Shown piece after piece: positions 20,821 through 32,273 of a stretch of 64,000 bases of DNA. Position 1 is the stretch's first letter; the number at the start of each line of letters is the position of its first letter. A program made the translations under genes and the position numbers. The notes under the pieces were generated by a model. It did not search any database, was not told where the DNA came from, and saw only the letters and a program-made list of their open reading frames with translations. Origin of the DNA: Prionace glauca (taxonomy: Eukaryota; Chordata; Chondrichthyes; Carcharhiniformes; Carcharhinidae); contig CM075760.1 of the NCBI GenBank assembly GCA_037974335.1, positions 51,327,619-51,391,618 of the forward strand, given 5' to 3'.

Positions 20821-21984
20821 AAATAATTCCTATTAATTTTAAGCATGATATTGTAATTTATTCAGCATTTATTGCACATTCAATGTCTCAGTCAATGAAT
20901 AAAGTTACTGAATGGCCCTGGACGCTCTTGAATGTGATGTACAGCTGGTCATTCCGCTGCCAAGGCAATGCATCTTTCAAATGATTCACTGAACTTCTCT
21001 CTTTCTCTGTCTCAGACTGAACCTAAATCAGATAACCTCTCTTCTCTCTCTTCGTCTCCATTAACTCACACAGGTTCCCAGGAGACGGATCTGACTCCGA
21101 GACTATTTCTTTCTTCTTCCTTAAGGCACCTTGTGACTGAAAAGATAAAGCACAAAAATCTCAGCAGAGAAAAATTCATTGTAGGAACTTAACCATTTCA
21201 CTCAATTAACCTCTCTCCTCTATTTCTCACACACAACACCTAGCACACTTAAACTTTCTATTTCGGAATGTTTCTGCGGATAACAAATGTTGCTTTAATT
21301 TTCCCTCAATGGTAACCTTCAGTCCATCTTCCCTCAATTAATCTGTTTAAACCCCAAATATGGCCATTTTCTTGAATCATTAATATGGGAATGGGGGTGA
21401 CTGTAATGCTGAGACCGGCAGCAATCTGTATGGTTGTTCTTGATGCTTTCAGAGTGAGTTTAGCCTCACAGGCAGGAAGACTGTTCACGGTGATAACATC
21501 AAACTGGCCCCGGTTGTTTCATTCTCAGGTAACACGATTTCCTGTTTCTCTGCTGCCGGTTCCAAACCGCACATCTCACTTCCGAGCAGAAAATAAATCC
21601 AGAGACCACAATCTGGTGAGAACATCTGTCAGTGCGGCCTATATCTGCCCACAGAGTCAGGGCAGAGTTAGACAGGTCACATTGCGGTGACATTTACAAA
21701 TGAGACTGGTGTGATCTGGTTAAAGTTTCCATTCCCGGACATAACTGGATGGTCAGTGAATCAGTCATTGAACTCCCCCGGGATCTGTGAAGGGAGGGAA
21801 TGATAGCTGTTATCTTTCGTTGTTTGATCATTTTCTCTCCATTGCTATTTATTTTTGTTCCTCAGCTTTTATCTGTCAGCCCCCCCGGTTTTGCTTTCTC
21901 CTAACTCTCCCGCGGTCTCTATCTCCTTGCCAGTCTTTCCAACACATTTATTAGTGTTCATAATCATGAAGTTGTGATTGGGTT
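20821..21984. other. Unrecognised sequence, including a possible but unsupported ORF
   Basis: No repeat or RNA is clear. A plus-strand open frame at 21385-21690 (about 100 codons) and an overlapping minus frame carry no domain I recognise. I do not call either a gene. Confidence 0.3.
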
Positions 21985-22235
21985 AATTAAAGAGAGAATC
22001 TTTCAACTGGGGGACGGTCAGCAACCAATGGGCACAAATTTATTTCATTGAGCAGCGAGACAGAAAGATAAGTGTTTCCTTTTACACAGGAGTTGTGATG
22101 AACTGGAATGAACAGCTTGGAAGGGTGATGGAATTAGATTTCACAGAAACTTTGGAAAATAAATTCGATATATCCTTCATGGGATGAAGTTTTGAAGGAT
22201 TCTCGAGAATGGGGGAATTTTAAGGTTTATCTATA
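21985..22235 (+). mobile_element. Old CR1 3' fragment
   Basis: Sense phrases gagagaatctttcaactggggg, tttacacaggagttgtgatgaactggaat and aaggattctcgag..gggggaatttt follow the order of the CR1 C-terminal coding end (RRFFTQRVVNLWN). Decay is heavy. Confidence 0.45.
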
Positions 22236-22358
22236 TCAGTGTCCCAGCATCCTTTTTGTGTCTCTCCCTGTCCTTCATTAAAACGGAATAAAATGAAATA
22301 TTTATACAACTGTCGTCTTGTGCTAATCTTATCTTTTGACAGCACCTGTGTGTTGTGT

Positions 22359-22727
22359 GAGTGTGTCTGTGTGTGTTTGTGTGTGTGTGTGTGTGAGTGT
22401 GTGTGTGTTTGTGTGTGTAGGTGTGTGTGTGTGTGTGTTTGTGTGTGTTTGTGTGTGTTTGTGTGTGTGTCTGTGTGTGTGTTTGTGTGTGTGTGTATGT
22501 GTGGGTGTGTGTGTGTGGGTGTGGGTGTGGGTGTGTGTGTGTCGGTGTGTGTGTGTGGGTGTGTGTGTGTGGGTGTGTGTCTGTGTGTGTGTTTGTGTGT
22601 ATGTGTGGGTGTGTGTGGGTGTGTGTGTGTGTTTGTGTGTGTGTGTATGTGGGGTGTGTGTGAGTGGGTGTGTGTGTGTGGGTGTGTATGTGTGGGTGTG
22701 TGTGTGTGGGTGTGTGGGTGTGTGTAA
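22359..22727 (+). repeat. (TG)n / GTGTGTGGG microsatellite
   Basis: About 370 bases of TG repeat interspersed with GTGTGTTTG and GTGTGTGGG variants. Long open frames rich in Cys-Val on one strand and His-Thr on the other are translations of this repeat. Confidence 0.97.
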
Positions 22728-23022
22728 TTGCCAGGACCCATTCCGAAAGTCGATTCTATTTACAAAACATCACTTTGAACAGATTAGCATCGGATCAAAC
22801 TGTTTTTTAGGAAAAACACAATAATCCTGAACATTTATTGCACTGCTTTTCATAGTTCGTCGTTTCAGTCCTCGTGAATACAAGCCTCGGTCAGGTGGCA
22901 TCAGTCACTCTTGCGGTTGTGGTAGGGTTTCCAATCCGTGTTTGCCACACAAATCCCTGCCTCACTGCTCCTGACAAATAAACCTGCTCTCAGGCCCCAG
23001 AAATGATTCCTTCCTTATATCA
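22728..23022. other. Unrecognised sequence upstream of satellite
   Basis: No gene or RNA. The last 40 bases (caggccccag .. ttccttatatcag) resemble a diverged half unit leading into the 84-bp array. Confidence 0.35.
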
Positions 23023-24198
23023 GGTCCCAGTCTGACTCCGGGCCCAGCTATCTCTGTCAGTGATACACTGGGGCCAGTCATTCACATTGTAATGTTCTAA
23101 TTCTCAGGTCCCAGTCTGACTCCGGGCCCAGCTGTCTCTGTCAGTGATACACTGGGGCCGGTCATTCACATTGTAATGTTCTAATTCTCAGGTCCCAGTC
23201 TGACTCCGGGCCCAGCTGTCTCTGTCAGTGATACACTGGGGCCAGTCATTCACATTGTAATGTTCTAATTCTCAGGTCCCAGTCTGACTCCGGGCCCAGC
23301 TGTCTCTGTCAGTGATACACTGGGGCCAGTCATTCACATTGTAATGTTCTAATTCTCAGGTCCCAGTCTGACTCCGGGCCCAGCTGTCTCTGTCAGTGAT
23401 ACACTGGGGCCAGTCATTCACATTGTAATGTTCTAATTCTCAGGTCCCAGTCTGACTCCGGGCCCAGCTGTCTCTGTCAGTGATACACTGGGGCCAGTCA
23501 TTCACATTGTAATGTTCTAATACTCAGGTCCCAGTCTGACTCCGGGCCCAGCTGTCTCTGTCAGTGATACACTGGGGCCAGTCATTCACATTGTAATGTT
23601 CTAATTCTCAGGTCCCAGTCTGACTCCGGGCCCAGCTGTCTCTGTTAGTGATACACTGGGGCCAGTCATTCACATTGTAATGTTCTAATTCTCAGGTCCC
23701 AGTCTGACTCCGGGCCCAGCTGTCTCTGTTAGTGATACACTGGGGCCAGTCATTCACATTGTAATGTTCTAATTCTCAGGTCCCAGTCTGACTCTGGGCC
23801 CAGCTGTCTCTGTCAGTGATACACTGGGGCCAGTCATTCACATTGTAATGTTCTAATTCTCAGGTCCCAGTCTGACTCCGGGCCCAGCTGTCTCTGTTAG
23901 TGATACACTGGGGCCAGTCATTCACATTGTAATGTTCTAATTCTCAGGTCCCAGTCTGACTCCGGGCCCAGCTGTCTCTGTCAGTGATACACTGGGGCCA
24001 GTCAGTCACATTGTAATGTTCTAATTCTCAGGTCCCAGTCTAACTCCGGGCCCAGCTGTCTCTGTCAGTGATACACTGGGGCCAGTCATTCACATTGTAA
24101 TGTTCTAATTCTCAGGTCCCAGTCTGACTCCGGGCCCAACTGTCTCTGTTAGTGATACACTGGGGCCAGTCATTCAAATTATAATGTTCTAATTCTCC
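23023..24198 (+). repeat. 84-bp satellite, 14 copies
   Basis: The unit begins ggtcccagtctgactccggg and ends atgttctaattctca. Starts at 23023 and 23107 set the period at exactly 84 and the array is 1176 bases, 14 whole units. Copies differ by only a few substitutions (tcagtgata/ttagtgata, gggccag/gggccgg). The last copy is the most diverged. All frames contain stops, so it is non-coding despite a period divisible by three. Confidence 0.97.
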
Positions 24199-24478
24199 AT
24201 GATTATTTTTTGGAAACCGTTATCCAATCAGTTGTGAATTAGAACCTGTGTCTAATGATGCTTCATTTGACACCTGCCAGCCACTATTGGACAAATTACT
24301 CTTCCTAGAATTATCACACGCACAAAAAAAATATTTAAATGTTATACCATGCTTGTCTCTCTTACTCGCGAGATCCCATACATTGCTTTACGTGACTCTC
24401 CCAGCCAGTTTATGTCATCATGGCGCTAGCATATCTGTCTATATTAGGTTAGGTTCTTCCTCTGCTGTTAGAGCATAA
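24199..24478. other. Unrecognised DNA
   Basis: No supported feature. A short open frame (24248-24478) has no known motif. Confidence 0.3.
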
Positions 24479-24720
24479 TTTTTAATCATTTATAGGGTGT
24501 GGGCAGCACTGACATCTGTTGCCCTTCTCTGATTGCCCCTGACAATGTGGTGATGACCTGCTATCTTGAATCGCTGCAGTCCATGTTCACCTGGCAATAT
24601 CATTGTTTATATCATACTGTCGGGCCATCCTTATGATGCACCCGATCCTGATTCATCGTATTACCGAGATTGTACAACCTATACACAGTAGAAAATATTT
24701 AGGATGGTTACCATGGAATT
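24479..24720 (-). mobile_element. Antisense 3' end of the second non-LTR family
   Basis: Phrases tatagggtgtgggcagcactg, ctgttgcccttctctgattgcccc and ttgaatcgctgcagtccatg match, in reverse, the 3' end seen at 8640-8725. Only the terminal ~240 bases are present. Confidence 0.55.
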
Positions 24721-24969
24721 GGTGAAGGTAACGGTTAAACAGAAATATTGCTCCTTATCTGGAGAATAGCAGATGTTTCAATCCTTTGCATCAATAGGAA
24801 TCAGAAGTCTGAGAATTACAGGTGTGATTATCTCCTGTCGGCTATATATCCAGGGTCATTTTCACCATCATTTTCACAAATCAGCACACAATTGAGTCGT
24901 ACATCAGGAAGTTTATTGAGACACTGAGAAGATCAATTTTCGTAATCTCCTCGTCATTCCAGATGTGAT

Positions 24970-25680
24970 TTATCCATTTTCCAACAGATCTCTAAACACA
25001 GATAAGTTAACGCCAGGAACAAAATAGTGAGGCTGTAATCATGCTTAACGCATGAGCAAACAACAGAATGGTTGTCAATAAATAGTTACATATTAAATGC
25101 TCTTCAGGTGAAATACATGAACTCTTTGGTGTTTTCATGCATTCATGGAAGGCAGAGATGGGCTGAAGGTTATGATTGGGAAAACTGAAGGGGAATTGCT
25201 AAAAGAGATCATTTCTCCAAAGGTGGGTATTAGAAAATAGAATATTTGAAATAAATAAGCACGCAAATGTCTGTGATGTTTCTTGGACATAGAACCATCG
25301 AATTCCTACAGTTCAGAAACACAAATCTTGTCCACCGAGTCTGTGTCCCACTCAGCTTCTCCCCTCTGCCCTATCCCCGTTAGCCCCACACAGTTACCAT
25401 GGCTAATCCACATATTCTAAGGGAAAATAACGGACAACTTTGCATGGTCAATTCAACTAATATGATCTGTTGTAATATAAACAAGGGACGGGTTTTATGC
25501 AGTGATACGGAGACAGTCGAGTGGACAAGATATCGATAAAGCACCTGTACTAATATGAATGCAGACTGGGCCCAGTTCAGTCATTATTGAGAGAGAGTAT
25601 GCAGTATATTTCTAACCAGCGTGGTGTTTTCTGATATAATCAGAGATATGCCATACTCAGTTTTGACAAAGACACGGTCT
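24970..25680 (+). repeat. Segmental duplication, copy 1 (paired with 32274-32988)
   Basis: This block aligns with 32274-32988 at an offset of 7304-7308 bases, so there are only a few indels in ~710 bases. Shared landmarks include agatctctaaa, tgggctgaaggttat, ggggaattgctaaaagagatc, ggacgggtttt and atactcagttttgac. It carries an embedded antisense SINE-like piece (25290-25440) in both copies, so the SINE predates the duplication. Copy 2 lies about 350 bases 5' of the GPCR, and no GPCR copy accompanies copy 1. Confidence 0.9.
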
Positions 25681-26500
25681 ATCCTAATATATGCAGAGAC
25701 ATTGTGCGCTGTAATTTAAACTGAGACTGTTTCCAGCGTATCAGCGCTATCAGAAAATAGGGACATGATCTGGTGTGACATAAACAGAGATGTGGCCCAG
25801 TGGAATAACAAGTGAGACAATACAAAGTAAAACAAAATTTGAGAAATGATAATGTGTAAAGTGAACAAAGGTATGATGTGGCGCATTAATTATGGAGACA
25901 GCGCAATAAAACTGTCCCCTCGTGTAATTTTGTCTGATTCTGGCCATTGTAAGATATAAACTGAGACAAATCCGATGCAGTAATTCCAAACCAAACCTTT
26001 AGGTCGATGTAAACTTTGACGGGGCAATTGCAGAAATAAATAATTCATGTAACAGAATAATTAGAGACAGGATATTATTCAATATAAACAGGGAGGCGGA
26101 CTAGTGCAGCAGTGATTGAGAGGCTGTCCATGTTTCTTTATAAGTGGCAGGTTCCAACAATGTAATAAGTGAGACAGAGCCTGGTGTAATGCAAACAGTA
26201 ACATATCCTGGTGCATTATCAGGAGTGAGAGGGTCCAGTGAAGTAACAGCGGAGATATGGAGTTTCATGACATTAGGCGAGAATTAATTCCGTGCTGTCA
26301 TAACTGCCAGAATAAATGGAGCAATGAGGCTTGGTGCGATATTGTAACAACTGGGATTTTGCTGAATACAGAATCAACTGAGAATTATTGCCAGATAATC
26401 AGAAATATCATTTCGTGTCAGAGAAACTGGGTCACGTTTAGGATGGACAAAGACTGAGTCTACTACAGAAATAACTGAGATGATCATCTGTGTCATGTCG
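25681..26500 (+). repeat. Degenerate ~40-bp repeat block
   Basis: Phrases such as ctgtaatttaaactgagac, gtgacataaacagagatgtg, aagatataaactgagacaaa and caatataaacagggagg recur at roughly 35-45-base spacing. It is the same family as 541-1640 and in the same orientation. Confidence 0.45.
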
Positions 26501-26989
26501 TACCAAAGAGCACAGTTTCACTGCCATCTCCTGGACGACTTTTGCTATTGCAGGTGTTGTGAAATGCTGATTTCAGTTGCTGTTTCTTATTCTTTGGTGA
26601 GCTGTATATCCAGCTGGTAAGGCCAGCATATATTGGCAATCACTAATACATTGAATTTACTGGTTTTCTAGACATCATAGAAGGCACGTAATCGCCAAAC
26701 ACGTGTGCGCCTGGAGTCACCTCTGGGCTAATCTGGGGAATGATGGAAGGTTTTCCTTTCGGCAGAATGTTAGAGAATCTGATATATTTCTTGTCATGTC
26801 CGCAATTACGGAAACGATCTGTAAATTCAAAACTGTAATTGCATTTTAGAACCTTTTGTAGTTGGATTTGAATATATATCTTGAGAAATTTGCCTACCCT
26901 CGGAATTACTTTCGCAGAGACGTTACCTCTGTGCTACTATCTTCCTTTCAACATTGATAAAGTACTTGCAGCAGAGAAGAAAGCCATTT
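26501..26989. other. Unrecognised DNA with a possible retroposon remnant
   Basis: 26590-26660 (gagctgtatatccagctggtaaggccagcat) faintly resembles the 3' non-LTR repeat at 42870. The remainder is unremarkable. Confidence 0.3.
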
Positions 26990-28095
26990 TGAAGCGTCAT
27001 GTATGTTTTGGTCCTCTAAAGGAGCAATTCATCCAAGAACACTCTGTACCCCACAGTCTAGCATTTTGTTCATTTTCAGACAATTATCCAATCCCATTTT
27101 GAACCCATTAATTGGCTCTGCCTGCACCACACTCTCAAACAGCACATTCCAGATCTGGATCACTCACTGTCTGACAATGTTTTTCGTGATGTCTCCATGT
27201 TTCTTCCACCAATTTACTACAACCCGCGCCCTCTGTGTCAAGATCTTTCTGTCATTGACCAGTTTCTCTCTATCTACTCTATCAAGACCCCTCAGGATTT
27301 TGAATGTCTCATTAAAGTCACATCAGCAACTTTCAGTCAAGGAAATTAGTCCGAACCTCTCCAAAATATTTTCGCCACCGAAGTTTCTGATCTCTGGAAT
27401 TATTCTCGTGTTTTTCTTCCCTGCTTCCAGCCTATTGATTTTACATCCTGCCTTACGTTCGGTGCCCAAAATTGGAACGATTTTTTCGGCTGACTATTTT
27501 CCATGTGTTAGCTACAAAAATAGCACAACTTCCTTGCTTCTGCATTCTTTTCCCCAATAGACAAAAAAAACCTATTCCCTTTTTCTGTCTGAACCTATCT
27601 TGCATCATGAACGGTTTATACACATATTCACTCCAGTCCCTCGGCGTCTATATTCACTTTCATGGCCTTTTCATTATTTCCATTTTTCTCTTCAAATTCT
27701 GCTGAACAAAACTAATCATGGAACTTTTCTCTGCAATAGGATAAATATCCAAATTACTCATCCATTCCACCAATTAGTTTCTTTTTGCGTTCAGAAGTTC
27801 TGAATGATTTACTGATGGTTGGCAATGTTTCCAAGTTTTGGATCGTTCACAGATTTTGAAAGTCTGGCCTCCACTTCAAGCTCTCGGGCATTACTATGTC
27901 GTGAATTTCAATGTTCATATAACCTTTTCCTGGCAACATGACTGCAAGATTTTTTCTACTCCGAAAAACAGCTACGAATTGTTTCCTGGCACTCAGGCAA
28001 TTTCCTATCCATGTTGCTCCTATCCATTTTATTCTCTGATCTCCACAGTTACTCACAAGGCTGCGGTGCAGCACAGTATCACATGACTTTTGGAC
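26990..28095 (-). mobile_element. Old CR1-type LINE, partial ORF2
   Basis: The minus strand encodes at its 5' end LVSNCGDQRIKWIGATWIGNCLSARKQFVAV, matching the CR1 pattern (LL-KL-YGI--..-WI-dWLSgRkQ-V) that follows the SKAFD motif. The downstream antisense phrases follow CR1 order to ctacaacccgcgccctctg and cagcacattccagatctgg near 27150-27220. Both ends are truncated and many lesions separate the segments. It is a different, older subfamily than the 44-kb copy. Confidence 0.65.
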
Positions 28096-28545
28096 TATTA
28101 AGAGAAATACACTCACAAACTATCTGTTACTCAGCATAAAACTCAAACAAGTTAATTAAACTGGATCTGACCTGAACAAATACATTCTGGCTGAATTTGT
28201 GAAGAAACATATAATTGGGATGATTTCTGCAGTGATGAAGAGAGTGGAGATATAAATGCTAAATGTGCTAACGGCACAAAGATAGATCGGAAATTTGGCC
28301 GTTGGCGAGGGCAGTGGGCATATCTCGAATATTGTGCACAGTTCTTGTCTCCTTATCTTAAAAAAAAGTTAATGTGTTAAAATAATAGTTCAGAGGAGTT
28401 TCACTAAACCATTGCCAGCTATGTTTGGGTTATCTTATGAGAAAGGGATAGTGACGTCAAGTTTGTACCCAGAGAGTTCAAAAGAGTAAGAGGCAAATTG
28501 ACTGAAACCTTCAAAACTCTAAGTGGTGCTAACAGTGTGGATGTT
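28096..28545 (+). mobile_element. Probable old CR1 fragment, sense
   Basis: The phrase cgaatattgtgcacagttcttgtctcc corresponds to the LEYCVQF-SP motif of CR1 ORF2, followed by ttcagaggagtttcactaaa (RRFH). Other segments are too diverged to follow. Confidence 0.45.
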
Positions 28546-28770
28546 AAACGGAAGTTTACTCTTGTCCAGTGTGTGGCTGTATTGGGTGTGTCTCTGAGTG
28601 CAGATATTTTGGGTCTTGTTTCTGCGCCTGTTTCCAATGCTGTACTGTCCACGGGAGGGCGCTCTCTGATCACTCATCCAACATCATACTCTCCTTTTGC
28701 AGAAAATGACAATTTGCTGATACGAAAATGAGCAGCGAAAATAAATCTTATCAAATCAAATTGCATTTTT
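28546..28770. other. Unrecognised DNA
   Basis: No supported feature. Confidence 0.3.
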
Positions 28771-28940
28771 CCGTTCTTTTGATTCAACCTTTAACTTCAA
28801 TACATTTATTTAACACCAACATCTTTATTCTGAATGAATATCTCTGAAAGAGACAACATTGAAATGCAAGCATGACTGACCAACAAGAGAACTCGAGTCA
28901 CTGGAGCTATCGCTCCTGTTTTCAATCAGGAAGCAATTCC
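28771..28940 (+). repeat. Diverged copy of the tRNA-locus duplicon
   Basis: The phrases caatacatttatttaacacc, ttctgaatgaatatctctga and catgactgaccaacaagag correspond in order to 34787-34890 and 35994-36085 (caatacattatttaacacatg, gaattgaatatttctga, ataactgaccaacagaa). This extends the duplicon family 6 kb to the left of the tRNA cluster and across the GPCR. Confidence 0.6.
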
Positions 28941-28984
28941 AGGTCCTCTTCGTTCATCTGCTGCACGCAATCAACAAATTGTCA

Positions 28985-29055
28985 TTCCCTGACCCGAATT
29001 AAACCCAGGCCGCGATGGTGGGAGGGCTGATTCCAAACAGATGGACCATTAGGGA
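28985..29055 (-). pseudogene. tRNA-Glu relic
   Basis: Read on the minus strand, the ends TCCCTAATGG and GTCAGGGAA and the T-arm region GGTTTAATTCGGG match tRNA-Glu as found at 37169-37240. The length is 71 and the anticodon arm is too altered to give a glutamate anticodon. It sits next to a copy of the tRNA-locus duplicon, which supports descent from a real tRNA gene. Confidence 0.65.
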
Positions 29056-29059
29056 AGAT

Positions 29060-30365
29060 AGCGATGGAACATTTAGCCCGCCTTTCCACTTCATAATTTA
29101 AAAAAAATATATACACAAGGAATATTTGTTGGAGAAAAGTCATGTCCAGAAAGAACATGAATGACTCCTTCAGCCAATGAAACACTAATTGTTGTTATCT
29201 GGAACAAGAAATCGACAGTGAGGTGAAATAGTCTCACAGGTTTTTCATGTGATTTTTTTAATTTCCAAAACTGTCCAATCTGGTCACTGCTGATACTGTG
29301 AAACTTACGAGGTAAACACACAACAGATTCTCGTCACTTCAAACTATCTGCTTTCCACCTCAGCATTTTGCAGATTTAAAAGCACCGTTCTTTAAAAGTT
29401 TTAGACTATCCTCATTGTACTGATTATTACCGACTTGCTGTGTATTTTATATATTGATAAAACCTGTACTTGTAACATAATCAGCAATAGACATTCTCTG
29501 CTGGTGTGGCAGCTTTCTGCGCACATACAATTCTAAACACTTCCATGCTTTCGCTGTTCTGAATTATAGCGATTATTGCGTTTGCAAACTTGGAAAATAT
29601 TTTCAAATCACCTGACTCATTTCAAATTGTTTTTGTTAAATGTTAATGCAGTACATAATCTCACAGCCATAGGACTTTTACAAACCCTTATGTCTTTAAT
29701 GATATAATACAACTGCAGTTATAGAGAAATGGAGAAAAATTGGGGCAAGTGCTATTTTCTGAATCTTTGTCAAACACCTTACTGATATCCATATAGACGA
29801 CATCAACGGCTCGTTTCAATGCTGGGTCTGGTTCGTCCTGCTCGGCCTCCTAAGTGAGTGAGTTTCTGCAGACGGAAGCTCGCCTCTTCTACCACCAGCA
29901 CTGTGGCCTGAGTTCCCTTTACTGGGAGACAATGTGGTCGAGAGGCTAAACCCGCTGTGTCTGTTTCAGGCCCTGAGTTTCTCACTGGTGGAGATGGAGA
30001 GCAGGAGCTGGAGTGCCTGGAATTCTTTCTGAAGTTCGTGGTGTGCTGGGAATTGATTTTTTTTCTTGCAATGGTTGGGGTTTTTTGGCTTGTAGATGAT
30101 TGAAGCATTCCCATGGGAGGGTATATCCCAAACAGAATTGATAGGAAACAGGCCCTGATAGGAACGTCCCTCACAACCACGCGGATCCATTGCCATGATT
30201 CTTTACTAATAACCTATCAACTGCCTTTAAGTGCCCCTCCCGGTTGATGGGAATGGCACTGGGTGTCAACTTCCACCCTTGGAAGATCAGACTTAACTTT
30301 GGGCAAAGTGATCTTCCCATGAGAAATTCTGCTTGGGGGCTTCCTGTTGTTGAAGAAGAAATCTG
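29060..30365. other. Mostly unrecognised DNA 3' of the GPCR gene
   Basis: This flank contains a ~50-base antisense CR1 scrap at 29768-29815 (ccatatagacgacatcaacgg, the same as at 10952). Otherwise it is AT-rich sequence with no supported gene. Open frames near 29803-30196 on the minus strand lack any recognisable domain. The GPCR 3' UTR must lie within this stretch on the minus strand, but I cannot set its end. Confidence 0.35.
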
Positions 30366-31926
30366 TTATTCAGTAAGTAATTTCACAATTGCATTAAATG
30401 GAAATCTGATCACATTCTTTAGATCCTCTCTGAATTGTGTTTGGGTCACTGCATAAATGTATGTATTGGTGCAGCAACTCAGGAGTTGGAGCATAAATCC
30501 CAATTCCCGCACAAATGCAGGAATATAAAAATGAATTAAGTTTAAATTATATAATCGTTCACAAAAGGAGTGGATAAGTAAGACTGACCATAGCAGGATA
30601 AAATTTCCTGATAGAGCAAACAGTAAGATAATGGATTTTCTTCTCTTCACTGTCTCTGGGTCCTTTGAACTATCCATACGCTTGTGGCTCTGAAGTCTCC
30701 TGCGGAATTTGGTCGACCCTAGAATGTGTTTAATGGTGAAAACATTCAGCAACAGAATCAACAAAAAAGGAATGAACGGTGTTAAAATATAATGCAGATT
30801 TTCAACCACTCCCCATGCTGCAGAATAGAGGACATCAATGTTTACATAACAAAAATGGGGAATATTCTGAATCGCATATCTATCACCATACATGAAATAC
30901 CAGAAAATATTCTTTACACTGAATAGCACACTCACAGTTCCGAGAACCGCTGTTGCAGTTTTCTCAGTGCAGTATTTTATTTTCAGCTTCTGACAAGTAA
31001 TAGCCACAAATCGATCAAAGGTGAAAGAGACAGTGAACCAGACAGAGCAATCAGTGACTGCATAAAGCAGCACAGCATGGATATTACATATTTTAAATTG
31101 GTAAATGATTAAAAATTCAAACTTCATGGGAATTTGCCTCAAAATGAGATCGATGATAATGACCAGTAGATCCGCTGCTGACATGGAAATGAGGTAATGT
31201 ATCACACTTCTGGAAAGACCACACTTCCCTCGCGACAGGATAAGAATCGTCAATACATTCACTGTAAGGAAGATAAATACAATTCACTCGTATTTTAGAC
31301 TGAGCACAAGAGAAGCAATCTCTCAGGATCCTTGGTAACAGCTGAAACATTTTTATTAAATCCACCTCAGAATAGACTAAGTTCACCTATTCTGCTCGAG
31401 ACAAAGTTCACAGCAGAAAAGCCCCGCAATGATGTAGCAAGAAACCAAATTCACCAGTTAATAAAGTCTCCAATTTGCTGCCTTCTTCAGGTTTGTATGT
31501 GGGGGACACAATGGTGCCAGTAGGTTTGGAGCAAATGTTTCTGGTCTGGATGACTCTGCTTTTATTGTGCTGAAGGCTGTGCAGTTGAAGATGTTAAATC
31601 AGCTGATTTGGAATTGGCTGTGAATCATAATACTGGAAATCATGTTACATAACGACAACCGTAAAGTGGAAAGATTGAAAGTGAATGTCAGGTAGTGTGA
31701 GGATAGCTGTGTGGTAAGGAGAAATGTTTCCAGTGCATTCACAGCAACAAACCATGAAGGTTACACAGAATAATATCAATAACTGGGTAACATGGACAAG
31801 GACAATGAACACAGAGAAATATGACTTACCAGTGACACCAACTACGGCAAGGACAGGGTAGTAAATCCTTTGGATGTCGTAAAATACCCAAAGAATACGA
31901 ATCTCAAGTGGTATAATCCAGAACAT
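30366..31926 (-). CDS. GPR139-like class A GPCR, two coding exons
   Basis: Coding exons are 31926-31830 and 31261-30366, joined by an intron with donor G|GTAAGT and acceptor CTTCCTTACAG|TG. The join gives 330 residues with no break. The protein is a seven-helix membrane receptor of the rhodopsin class. TM1 spans the junction (GVTVN, Asn34 as the conserved N1.50). Asp63 is the TM2 aspartate, Cys91 and Cys170 the disulphide pair, and DRF at 115-117 replaces DRY. NTYIY at 298-302 replaces NPxxY, and TM6 lacks the CWxP proline. ILSRGKCGLSR after TM1 is characteristic of the GPR139/GPR142 relatives I recall being numerous in sharks. Ligand and G protein cannot be read from the sequence. I chose ATG at 31926 because the upstream in-frame TTG at 31941 is not an animal start. 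Length and motifs suggest a functional gene. Confidence 0.85.
31262..31829 (-). other. GPCR intron
   Basis: A 568-base phase-1 intron. The donor is GTAAGT and the acceptor tract TTTATCTTCCTTACAG. It divides TM1 between the short first exon and the long second one. No repeat is recognised inside. Confidence 0.85.
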
Positions 31927-32273
31927 GGCTCTGAAATTCAACGATCGCTGACTGTACTAGAGAACACTCCCAGTTAAACAATATTGCACACAGTGTGAAA
32001 TTTCCTATTTATAAATCCTCTAATGTCCCCATTGGAACAATTAAACCGTGTGCTGAGGGACATTAATCACAGTCTCTGAACAAACAAGATGACTTCATCT
32101 TTTCTTACAAATTATATGGTTATTGTCCTTTTTATGCATGTTAAAAAATCCGAATGAAGGCAAACATTTTGGTTCATGCACCTTGGCAAAAGAAAGGAAC
32201 ATTGATTAACAATGTGTTGCTGAACTGAAGAGAGTTGAAACCGTTGTGAGTATTGCTGTGACACATTGTCAGT
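31927..32273. promoter_or_regulatory. 5' flank of the GPCR gene
   Basis: This is the likely promoter side of the receptor gene on the minus strand. I see no CpG island. AT-rich sequence is present but no convincing TATA box can be placed without a known start site. Confidence 0.35.

Noticed and set aside
21385-21690. About 100-codon plus-strand frame, with an overlapping minus-strand frame
   Set aside because: No recognisable motif, no splice or polyadenylation context, and both strands are open.
22220-22741. His/Thr-rich and Cys/Val-rich frames over the TG repeat
   Set aside because: Dinucleotide repeat without stops; not a metal-binding protein.
23023-24198. Possible repeat-protein gene, because 84 is a multiple of three
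   Set aside because: Every frame of the unit has a stop codon on the plus strand (taa in ttctaattc, tga in the others), so no repeat protein can be made.
23023-24198. CRISPR-like array
   Set aside because: Units are contiguous with no unique spacers, and the genome is vertebrate.
28419-28731. Overlapping frames of 77-84 codons
   Set aside because: They sit at the edge of an old CR1 fragment and show no motif.
29803-30196. 125-codon minus-strand frame just downstream of the GPCR
   Set aside because: Contains a CR1 scrap at its end (29768-29815) and no domain; more likely UTR or intergenic.
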